NCBI GenBank assembly: GCA_016218155.1
Contig: JACREQ010000047.1
Coordinates: 1 to 64,000 of the forward strand
DNA: 64,000 nt
Direction: 5' to 3'
Source: Bacteroidia bacterium
Lineage (GTDB): Bacteria > Bacteroidota > Bacteroidia > Bacteroidales > GWA2-32-17
The notes under the pieces are model-generated. The model searched no databases, was not told the DNA's origin, and was given only the letters and a program-made list of their open reading frames with translations. A program made the position numbers and the translations under genes. Numbering within the stretch: the first letter of the stretch is position 1; each line of letters opens with the position of its first letter. Positions 37,214 through 44,875 of this stretch are shown here, in pieces.

Positions 37214-37378
37214 ATATATTTTCAGATATTTTTAATTTATTACAAAAAAAACATTTTTTAGTGTTAATTGTTACCATGTTGATACAAATAAACATCGGCA
37301 AAACATTTTGATTTTATTTTAAATACATAACCTGCACGTTGTTATTTGCAAATAAAAAATCATTAATACAAAAAATAG

Positions 37379-37405
37379 TTGAACTAAAAATAAATATTAT
37401 CTTTG
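37379..37405 (+). promoter_or_regulatory. Bacteroidota-type promoter
   Basis: TTG at 37379-37381 and TATCTTTG at 37398-37405, 16 bases apart, fit the phylum consensus with a slightly short spacer. It would drive the lipoprotein gene that starts at 37451. Confidence 0.5.
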
Positions 37406-37450
37406 AAATAAAATATTAATAATCATTTTTCAAAACTTAAAATTTTAAAT

Positions 37451-38029
37451 ATGAAAAATCTCAGTCTTATTTTAGCTATTGCAATTAGTATCTTTATGTT
37501 CTCATGCAAATTTGCTCCTTCTACTGAAGAAGCATTAGAATGTAACAAGTATATTATGAATTCTACTGGTAGTCTCGACAGAGCTTACGATTCATTTAAA
37601 GAATTCTGGAATGAGTATGATGTTGATACATTTGACGTAGTACAATTTGAAGCATTAAAAACATCTTTACAAACAGTTAAACAAGAAATAAACACTGCTT
37701 TAACCACAGTAAATGATAAAAAGGATTATGAGGGAATTAAAGATTTTACCGATTTCAAAGGAATTGCATTAGATTATTATAAAGCAATGGGCTCAATGTG
37801 CGATAAAGAATATACCGAGATTATTGATCTATTAGGAAAAGGTGAAGAATTTACAGAAACTGACAGAGCTAAATGCTTTGAACTTGACAGTATTATTGGT
37901 GTAAAACATCAGAGTGCATGTGATGTGTTTATTAAATTTCAGGAAGATTTTGCAAAGAAATATGATTTCGAGTTAGAAGATACTCAGGCAAGAGATAAAA
38001 CTTTGGAAGATTTAGGTATCAAACAATAA
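37451..38029 (+). CDS. Lipoprotein of unknown function
   Basis: A 192-aa predicted lipoprotein. The signal peptide ends FMFSC with the lipobox cysteine at residue 19. The mature part is highly charged and mostly helical, with a paired pattern of cysteines (C30, C128 and others). It resembles the small helical LIC11966-like surface lipoproteins in size and composition, but no family was recognised with confidence. A promoter and a strong terminator frame it, so it is transcribed alone. Confidence 0.75.
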   Translation: MKNLSLILAIAISIFMFSCKFAPSTEEALECNKYIMNSTGSLDRAYDSFKEFWNEYDVDTFDVVQFEALKTSLQTVKQEINTALTTVNDKKDYEGIKDFTDFKGIALDYYKAMGSMCDKEYTEIIDLLGKGEEFTETDRAKCFELDSIIGVKHQSACDVFIKFQEDFAKKYDFELEDTQARDKTLEDLGIKQ

Positions 38030-38049
38030 CATTTTACAGTAAATAATTT

Positions 38050-38084
38050 AAAAACCGGAGACTTAAAAAGTTGTCCGGTTTTTT
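38050..38084 (+). terminator. Rho-independent terminator
   Basis: AAAAACCGGA pairs with TCCGGTTTTTTT across a 14-base loop and is followed by T's. It ends the lipoprotein gene at 37451-38029. Confidence 0.85.
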
Positions 38085-38170
38085 TATGTTATTTATTTTT
38101 TCGTCATTGCGGGCAACGACCCGCAACTATTATCTTGCGAAGCAAAATCTCATTTTGCATACCTAAAAAG

Positions 38171-38440
38171 ATGCTAGTTCGAGTTTATCGAGAACTACAG
38201 AAACTACATAACCCTCACTTCTCGATACGCTGCGCTACTCGAAGAAGCAACTAGGTTCTTTTCTATGCATCTCTTAAATGCTTGTCCGCCGCGGCGGAGA
38301 GTTTATCGAGAACAACAAAAACTACATAAACCATACTTCTCGATACGTTTCACTACTCGAAGAAGCAACTTGGTTCTTCTCTACTCACTCACAAATGCTT
38401 GTTCGAGTAACGAAGTGTATCGAGAACAACAAGAATAACA
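38171..38440. repeat. Palindromic repeat cluster B1
   Basis: Tandem units of about 108-118 bp begin at 38171, 38278 and 38396; the third is incomplete. Each full unit holds a TTCGAG...TATCGAGAA arm and, about 22 bases later, its inverted partner (CTTCTCGATACG, then CTACTCGAAGAAGC). The arm cores vary (GTTTATCGAG, GTAACGAAGTGTATCGAG). Unit 2 carries a TCCGCCGCGGCGGA insertion. A separate short hairpin repeat (GCGGGCAACGACCCGC) lies just before, at about 38109-38124. The remaining bases of 38085-38479 show no gene. Confidence 0.85.
38285..38298. repeat. 14-bp GC palindrome, copy 1
   Basis: TCCGCCGCGGCGGA sits inside a family B arm, where the bases TTC would be expected (GTTCGAG in other copies, here G, palindrome, GAG). 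Confidence 0.9.
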
Positions 38441-38479
38441 AACACTTTTTAATAAATTCATTTTATTTATCTTTACATT

Positions 38480-38818
38480 ATGAAAACTTATTATGTTTAT
38501 ATTCTTGAATGTTCAGATGGCACTTACTATACCGGTGTAACAAATGACATTGAAAGAAGATTATTAGAACATATTAGTGGAGAAAATCCAGACAGTTATA
38601 CTGCAAAAAGAAGACCTGTTAAACTTGTCTGGTTTACAGAAACAAATGACATAAACTTTGCTTTAGGAAAAGAAAAACAAATTAAGAAATGGTCTAAAGC
38701 TAAGAAAACTGCTTTAATTAATGAAGACTGGGAAAAGTTGAAATTACTTGCTAAAAAAATAAACTATAATACAAAATTGAAAGTCCGCCGCGGCGGAGAG
38801 TTTTTGAGAACTACATAA
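38480..38818 (+). CDS. GIY-YIG nuclease-family protein with repeat-derived tail
   Basis: A 112-aa UPF0213/YhbQ-like single-domain GIY-YIG protein. The hallmark segments are YYVYILEC, YYTGVTNDIERRLLEH and a conserved lysine/tryptophan region ending in KKWSKAKK. The family is a probable structure-specific DNA endonuclease; Bacteroidota genomes carry many small copies. The last dozen codons (RRGGEF-like residues) come from the repeat cluster that begins at 38781, including a full copy of the GC palindrome, so the natural stop has been lost or replaced by repeat sequence. The enzyme core is intact. Confidence 0.9.
   Translation: MKTYYVYILECSDGTYYTGVTNDIERRLLEHISGENPDSYTAKRRPVKLVWFTETNDINFALGKEKQIKKWSKAKKTALINEDWEKLKLLAKKINYNTKLKVRRGGEFLRTT
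38784..38797. repeat. 14-bp GC palindrome, copy 2
   Basis: TCCGCCGCGGCGGA here forms part of the C-terminal codons of the GIY-YIG gene. GAG follows it, as in other family B insertions. Confidence 0.9.
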
Positions 38819-39000
38819 CCCGCACTTCTCGATACGCTACGCTACTCGAAGAAGCAACTAGGTTTTTACCTACTTAACTCACAAATGCTAGTTCGAGTGT
38901 AATCGAGAACTACAGCTACTACATAACCATTACTTCTCGATACACTTCGTTACTCGAAGATGCAATTGGGTTTAGTTTCGATCCTCCGTATTGCTAGTCC

Positions 39001-39014
39001 TCCGCCGCGGCGGA
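39001..39014. repeat. 14-bp GC palindrome, copy 3 (nested in another copy)
   Basis: The bases TCC precede it and GCGGCTGAGAG follow it. Removing this copy and restoring GCC rebuilds an ordinary copy (TCCGCCGCGGC-GGA) with one substitution (G to T), so it appears to have inserted into an older copy. Confidence 0.8.
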
Positions 39015-39457
39015 GCGGCTGAGAGTTTATCGAGAACTACAAAAACGAGATAACCCGCACTTCTCGATACGCTGCGCTACTCGAAGAAGCAACTAGGTTT
39101 TTACCTACTTAACTCACAAATGCTAGTTCGAGTGTAATCGAGAACTACATAACCCTTACTTCTCGATACGTTTCACTACTCGAAGAAGCAATTGGGTTTA
39201 GTTTCGCTCCTCCGTATTGCTAGTTCGAGCTTATCGAGAACTACATAACCCGCACTTCTCGATACGCTACGCTACTCGAAGTAGCAGTTAGGTTTAACCA
39301 CACTTCTCAATACGCTTCGCTACTGTTGCAACACGGCAGCAAACAAACTAACAAAAACAATAAATACAATTTAACAATATATTTAAATAAAACTTATGCT
39401 ATGTTATTTTAATTTTATAAATTTGACACACAACAATGTATAAAATTTATCACAGGT

Positions 39458-41170
39458 ATGAAAAAATTCATCTTTCCTATTTTGTTAATCGCTTTTGCTA
39501 ATCTTAGCAATATGTGCTTCTCACAACACTACCAATGGGCAAAAGGTGTAGGAAGTGCAACTAATGATGCGGGCAATTGTATTACAGTTGATCACCTTGG
39601 TAATGTTTATATTGCAGGAACCTTCTCAGACATAACTGACTTTGATCCGGGAACTGGTATTGCAAATCTTTCAACAGTAGGTTCAGAAGATATATTCTTT
39701 GCAAAATACGATAATCTTGGAAATTTTATTTGGGCTAAAAGCATTGGCGGAACAAATCAGGAAGATTGTTATAGCATTTCAATTGATAACCTTGGATATA
39801 TATATGTTACCGGTAGCTTTTCGGGCACTGCAGACTTTGACCCGGGACCAACAAATGCAAATCTTACAGTAGTTGGGTTTGGTGGTCTTTTCTTTGCAAA
39901 GTATGATAACAATGGAAACTACATCTGGGCTAAAAGCGTTGATAATTCGGTGAGCAGAAGCCTTGCAGTTGATGCTTTGGGCAATGTGTACATTACAGGA
40001 TATTTCTGGGCTGCTACCGATTTCGATCCAAGTGGCGCAACCGCAAGCTTAACACCAATTGTTCAGGATGTTTTCTTTGCAAAATATGATAACAATGGAA
40101 ATTATTTATGGGCAAAAAAAATTGGCGGAACCAGTTCCGATAACTGGGGAACACATATAGAAATTGATCCAACTGGTAATGTTATTATTTCGGGATATTT
40201 TAAACGTACATCAGATTTCGACCCTGGAACATCTACAGTAAATCTTACTCCTGCATATAATGGATATTATGATATTTTCTTTGCAAAATACAATAGCAGC
40301 AACGGAAACTACATATGGGCAAAAAGATTTGGCAGCTCATATGATGATTTTACATACAGTGCCGACCTTGACAGTCTTGGGAATATATATATTTCAGGTT
40401 ATTTTTCAGGAACATCTGACTTCGATCCTGGTACAGGAACAGCTAATATTACAGCAATAAATATTGATGCCGATATTTTCTTTGCAAAATATGATAACAA
40501 TGGAAATTATTTATGGGCAAAAAATATAGCTGTAATGAACTATAAACAAAGTTTTGGTATTAAAGTAGATAATCCAGGCAACTTATACATTACTGGCGGT
40601 TTTCAGTGCACTACCGACTTTGACCCGGGACCAGGCATCACAAATTTAACTGCAGTTTGTGCTGATACCTGTGATATTTTCTTTGCAAAATACGATTTAG
40701 ATGGAAAATATTTCTGGGCAAGAAGTATGGGCGGTACAGATAATGATCAGGGAAATGGAATTACAGTTGATAGTCTGGGAAACGTTTATTTAATAGGTAC
40801 TTTTGGAAACACTGTTGACTTTGACCCTGAAGCAGGAACAGCAAACGTTTCATCTTTAGGAATGTATAACTGGGATATTTTCTTTGCAAAATATAGTGCA
40901 ACAACTACAACAATAAATGAATTTTCGAAAGAAAATACAAGTGATTTTAATATTTTTCCAAACCCATTCTGTAACAACCTTTCAATTAAAGCAAAATCTA
41001 ATGAGCAATTTGATGTTGTATTATATGATATAACAAATAGAAAAATATTGCAACATAATTTTATTAATAATATAAACCTGCAAACCGAAAATTTAACAAA
41101 GGGCATTTATATTTATGAAATAAAAAATAAAACTGATGTTGTTGGAAGAGGGAAATTAATAAAAGAATAA
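39458..41170 (+). CDS. T9SS-sorted SBBP-repeat protein
   Basis: A 570-aa secreted protein. After a signal peptide (1-22, ending MCFSQ) there are about nine repeats of about 52 residues, each with G-N-Y-I-W-A-K-x-x-G, D-x-x-G-N-V-Y-I-x-G-x-F and T-D-F-D-P-G segments. This is the SBBP beta-propeller pattern found in cell-surface proteins. The DFDPG turns could bind calcium. The final 80 residues are a T9SS type A sorting domain with FNIFPNPF and KGIYIYEI. The ligand is unknown. It lies between a repeat cluster and the conserved element at 41219. Confidence 0.9.
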   Translation: MKKFIFPILLIAFANLSNMCFSQHYQWAKGVGSATNDAGNCITVDHLGNVYIAGTFSDITDFDPGTGIANLSTVGSEDIFFAKYDNLGNFIWAKSIGGTNQEDCYSISIDNLGYIYVTGSFSGTADFDPGPTNANLTVVGFGGLFFAKYDNNGNYIWAKSVDNSVSRSLAVDALGNVYITGYFWAATDFDPSGATASLTPIVQDVFFAKYDNNGNYLWAKKIGGTSSDNWGTHIEIDPTGNVIISGYFKRTSDFDPGTSTVNLTPAYNGYYDIFFAKYNSSNGNYIWAKRFGSSYDDFTYSADLDSLGNIYISGYFSGTSDFDPGTGTANITAINIDADIFFAKYDNNGNYLWAKNIAVMNYKQSFGIKVDNPGNLYITGGFQCTTDFDPGPGITNLTAVCADTCDIFFAKYDLDGKYFWARSMGGTDNDQGNGITVDSLGNVYLIGTFGNTVDFDPEAGTANVSSLGMYNWDIFFAKYSATTTTINEFSKENTSDFNIFPNPFCNNLSIKAKSNEQFDVVLYDITNRKILQHNFINNINLQTENLTKGIYIYEIKNKTDVVGRGKLIKE

Positions 41171-41218
41171 AAAATATAAATTTTTTCTCCCTCATTATCA
41201 TTACATTATAATATTTTT

Positions 41219-41275
41219 ATAAAAATAATTTAAAAACCGTGGTTACTATTTTAAACTTATTCGACTATAGGGTGT
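41219..41275. promoter_or_regulatory. Conserved intergenic element, copy 2
   Basis: This segment matches 36398-36453: ATAAAAATAATTT, GTGGTTACTATTTTAAA and CTTATTCGACTATAGG are shared with a handful of substitutions. It lies about 165 bases upstream of the metallophosphoesterase-STAND-like gene. The adjoining bases differ between the two sites. Confidence 0.55.
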
Positions 41276-41438
41276 GAAACGAAAAAATTAATGAGAAAAC
41301 AATATAATACACTAATATTTGATGTATCTGTATGACTATTTTCAACAAACATATTTGTAACATTCACTTAAAAAAATAAATAGAATAAAAACAAAGAGTT
41401 TATAGGAAAGCAAATTTGAAATCAAAAAAAATATTATT

Positions 41439-44400
41439 ATGGAAAAAATAAACTTCCTTCATTTTTCTGATTTACATATCGGCGACAATAATCAAAAAGG
41501 ATTAATTTCTCAAACAAAAAGCATTTTATTCGAAGATATTGAATTTATTCTAAAAAAACTGGATTCACTTGACATTGTATTTTTTTCGGGGGATTTAGTT
41601 CAAAAAGGACACAAAAATGAGTTCAAACTGCTTGAAGCTTTTCTCCAAGAACTTTGGGCATTATTTTCCAAACACAGCCTCAATCCATATTTGATATGTG
41701 TACCAGGAAATCATGATTTAGAAAGAATAATTGATCCTAACCATGCCACAAATAAAGTACTTATTAATTGGATAAATGATGATATTAAAAATGAATATTT
41801 TTGGAAAGCGCCAAATGATTATCATAATTTTATTATAGAAAGATTTGCCAATTATACTGATTGGCATGAAAACACTTTGATAAAGAAGCCAGAAAATATT
41901 TGTATGGGATTTTTACCTGGCGATTTTTATACTACAATAATTAAAAATAATTCAAAATTAGGAGTTGTTGGATTGAACACATCTTTTTTACAGCTTTATG
42001 GTGGAGACGCTAAAGGAAAACTTGGTGTTTATAACAAGCAAATCTATTTTCTATTTAAGGATAAATATTTTGAATGGTTAAAATCAAATGATTTATCAAT
42101 TTTGCTAACACATCATCATTCTGCATGGTTTGAACCTAACTCGAAAGAAGAATTCCATAATGAAATTTACTGTAAGGATAGTTACTTAGACCATTTATGT
42201 GGTCACATGCATGAACCTGCATGTACACACAGGTCTTTAAATGGTTATTCTACAAATAGGATATCCATTGCTCCTTCATTATTTGGTCTGGAGTATTATA
42301 ATGATAAGTCGAGCCTTATTAGAATTCATGGTTATAATGCAGGTTATTATAACATTGACGCTGGAAAGATTTCTAAAACAATTTGGCCAAGAATATCTCA
42401 TAGAACGCAATCGAATGTTCTTAAAATCATTCAAAATGATGAATTCAATCTAGATAAAACTACACTTTCATATTTTGAGGTTCTAAAAGAATCATTTAAT
42501 GAACTTGAAATTAAAACTAAAGATCATGACGATGCAACATTTAAAAGCATTGAAAAAAAAGGGGGGAATCTTTTTGACAAGAAAAATATAACTGATAAAG
42601 GTTTAGTTCGTAGTATATACAAAACTATCCCATCACATTTGAGTATACGATTGCATGAAAGAATGTTAGCTATAGATAAATTTAATTCTCAAAAGTATTG
42701 TTGGCTAGTAACTAAATTTGGACTTGGTGAAGATGAATTTATTGGTTCAATTTTAAGTGATTCAAATATAAATCATGGCAATTGTTTTAGTTTAAATTGT
42801 GAAGAAGCAAACACGCTTGATGATTTAATTAACACATTTAAAAACACTTTTTCTCAAAACATTACAGAATTTTTAGATATAATAAATACACTTGATAGAC
42901 CATTAATAGTTTTCAATAAACTAAATGATGCCTTAATAAATGAATCTGTTAAGTTAAAAGAGTTCATTAAGACAATATTTGATTTTAGTTCAAACTTGAA
43001 AATCGTAATAATTTCTTCATTTAAACCTGATGATAAGTTTTTCAACAGTATTGACCTATTTCCATTAGACGTTCCTGCTGTTAAGCAATTTGTTGAGAAC
43101 TCACAAGAATTACATAGTACTTTTACTTCTTTAGATTTTGAAAAAATCCATAGATTGTCAAGTGGTATTCCGCTATATGTTGATAAAGTTATTGAGCAAT
43201 TGAAATTCCGTCCATTATCAGATTTAGGTGATATGGAATTAGAAACTTCTTCGGCTAATGAAGTTAATAACATTTTGGCAAAAGCTATAAAAAACGAAAT
43301 CAGATTTTTACAAACAAATGATAACAAACAGAGTAATCGTAAATTCTTTCTACTATCAATATTATCACTATTACATAACGGAGAAACATTTGATCGTATT
43401 AAAAGATTTGATTCAACAAAACCATTCCATCAAGAGGATATTTCATACTTATTAAAAAACAAATTAATTGAAACTTTACAAGTAAATTCAATTTTTGACA
43501 ACCAACAAAATGATAGTGAAATAATTAAAATTATTAAAGTACCAAGAATAATTAGAGATTATGTCAGTTCTTTAATTGATGAAGAAGAAAAATTGGATAT
43601 ATATAAATTAGCTTGTGATTTATATTTAGGCAACAATTGGAGAAATAATATAAAATTGATTCAACCAAAAGATGCTGAATTGGATTTAATGGTCTATCAG
43701 AATCTTCAAATTGCAATTAGATTTATTCTATCTCATGGCATAGAAAACAAAAAAGAAACTGAGATAAAACGAATGACACGTATTTCTATTTCTCTAATTG
43801 AACATTTTTCTGTAAATGGAGCATATAAAGATGCTATTTCACTAATTGAAGAAACTTTATTACTTATAAAAGATGTTATAATTGATGATTTTGAGGATAC
43901 TAGAACTTTTTTAACAAAAAAGTTAGGACAAAATCTTCGTATGACTTCCTTTTACGATAAGTCTATAACAATCTTAAAATCAATATGTGATGACGAAAAT
44001 AATTCTTTAAGCAAAAGTGATAGAAATGACATAAGATTAAGTATTGCATTTGCTTATGATTCTTCAGATAAAAAGGATGAAGCTATAGATTATGCCAACC
44101 AAATTAAAACGAATGAGAAAAATAAAAATAGTTCAGTATATCTCTCAGCAGAATATGTTATAGCAAAATTTATTGAAGATGAAACTGAAAAAATTCGAAA
44201 ATTAAATTCAATGAAAAATAAGGCTGAAAAATTAGGATTTAATACTCTTAAAGCTAATATAATATTGGAAATTTGCAGAATGAACAATGATGAAAGTAAT
44301 ATTAAGCTTCTTGATAAAATTATTGTTGAATCAAAAAATGACATTTACACAAAAGTAAGAGCTTGGGCTGCAAAAGCTGAAATTGTTTTAGGCTCAAAAA

Positions 44401-44759
44401 ATATTAATGAGATTACATATTCTGATTTATTAGGACTAAATGTTTCATATACCTATTCATTCTACCAGCGACTTCAAAACCTATTAAACAAGTGTCATTT
44501 TTTAGCATGGGAGTACTGGTCAAAACAAAAAAGGTACGATCAACTTTTGAATTTGTTTAGATATTCTTCTTTTGTTTGGAGATTATGTGGTGCTCAAAAT
44601 CAAGAAAAACTATATATTGATGAATTACATTTAGATGAAAACTTTATAGAATGGTTTCAAAGAAATAAAAATGGAATTAATAGTACATATTATGAACAAA
44701 GAATTTTCGACTTATATCGTGATGATAATGACAAAAAAATATTAGAAATGAAACAATAA
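41439..44759 (+). CDS. Metallophosphoesterase fused to degenerate STAND-like NTPase and helical repeats
   Basis: A 1106-aa protein with no signal peptide, so it is cytoplasmic. Residues 1-315 are a calcineurin-like metallophosphoesterase with every metal-ligand motif intact: D11-L-H13, G51-D52, G90-NHD-93, T224-HHH and G255-H-M-H258. Residues about 400-590 are laid out like a STAND NTPase: the P-loop position reads FGLGEDEF (427-434) with no lysine or Ser/Thr, the Walker B position reads LIVFNKLND (489-497) without the acidic pair, the sensor strand is KIVIISS (521-527), and SGIPLYVDKVIEQL (575-588) matches the GxPLAL winged-helix start. Residues 740-1080 form TPR-like helical repeats. Such effector-NTPase-TPR fusions are typical of bacterial immune or cell-suicide sensors; that role is inferred. 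Confidence 0.85.
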   Translation: MEKINFLHFSDLHIGDNNQKGLISQTKSILFEDIEFILKKLDSLDIVFFSGDLVQKGHKNEFKLLEAFLQELWALFSKHSLNPYLICVPGNHDLERIIDPNHATNKVLINWINDDIKNEYFWKAPNDYHNFIIERFANYTDWHENTLIKKPENICMGFLPGDFYTTIIKNNSKLGVVGLNTSFLQLYGGDAKGKLGVYNKQIYFLFKDKYFEWLKSNDLSILLTHHHSAWFEPNSKEEFHNEIYCKDSYLDHLCGHMHEPACTHRSLNGYSTNRISIAPSLFGLEYYNDKSSLIRIHGYNAGYYNIDAGKISKTIWPRISHRTQSNVLKIIQNDEFNLDKTTLSYFEVLKESFNELEIKTKDHDDATFKSIEKKGGNLFDKKNITDKGLVRSIYKTIPSHLSIRLHERMLAIDKFNSQKYCWLVTKFGLGEDEFIGSILSDSNINHGNCFSLNCEEANTLDDLINTFKNTFSQNITEFLDIINTLDRPLIVFNKLNDALINESVKLKEFIKTIFDFSSNLKIVIISSFKPDDKFFNSIDLFPLDVPAVKQFVENSQELHSTFTSLDFEKIHRLSSGIPLYVDKVIEQLKFRPLSDLGDMELETSSANEVNNILAKAIKNEIRFLQTNDNKQSNRKFFLLSILSLLHNGETFDRIKRFDSTKPFHQEDISYLLKNKLIETLQVNSIFDNQQNDSEIIKIIKVPRIIRDYVSSLIDEEEKLDIYKLACDLYLGNNWRNNIKLIQPKDAELDLMVYQNLQIAIRFILSHGIENKKETEIKRMTRISISLIEHFSVNGAYKDAISLIEETLLLIKDVIIDDFEDTRTFLTKKLGQNLRMTSFYDKSITILKSICDDENNSLSKSDRNDIRLSIAFAYDSSDKKDEAIDYANQIKTNEKNKNSSVYLSAEYVIAKFIEDETEKIRKLNSMKNKAEKLGFNTLKANIILEICRMNNDESNIKLLDKIIVESKNDIYTKVRAWAAKAEIVLGSKNINEITYSDLLGLNVSYTYSFYQRLQNLLNKCHFLAWEYWSKQKRYDQLLNLFRYSSFVWRLCGAQNQEKLYIDELHLDENFIEWFQRNKNGINSTYYEQRIFDLYRDDNDKKILEMKQ

Positions 44760-44875
44760 AATCACTGGCATAAAATATTTGGCAAAAACTTGGCAAGCGA
44801 AATGCTTTTGTAACAATAAACATTTATAAAGCATTTATCATTTTAGGGTACACCTCAACAGTTCCTAAAAATGTT

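Larger units (their letters stand above)
38781..39330. repeat. Palindromic repeat cluster B2
   Basis: Five tandem units of the family found at 38171-38440 start at about 38781, 38885, 38991, 39120 and 39217, with periods of about 100-130 bp. Arms differ mainly in the spacer between the TTCGAG and TATCGAG boxes (GTGTAA, CTTATC, GCTACG and so on). The first and third units hold GC palindromes, and the third shows a nested pair. The bases from 39331 to 39457 are AT-rich and contain a TAAATTTG -7-like box (39418-39425) for the following gene. Confidence 0.87.

Noticed and set aside
38278-38508. 76-codon open frame before the GIY-YIG gene
   Set aside because: It consists of family B repeat sequence and overlaps the start of the real gene.
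38171-39330. Possible CRISPR array (regular tandem repeats)
   Set aside because: Periods are about 100-130 bp, units are palindromic and variable, there are no unique short spacers between identical 24-40 bp repeats, and no cas gene is near.
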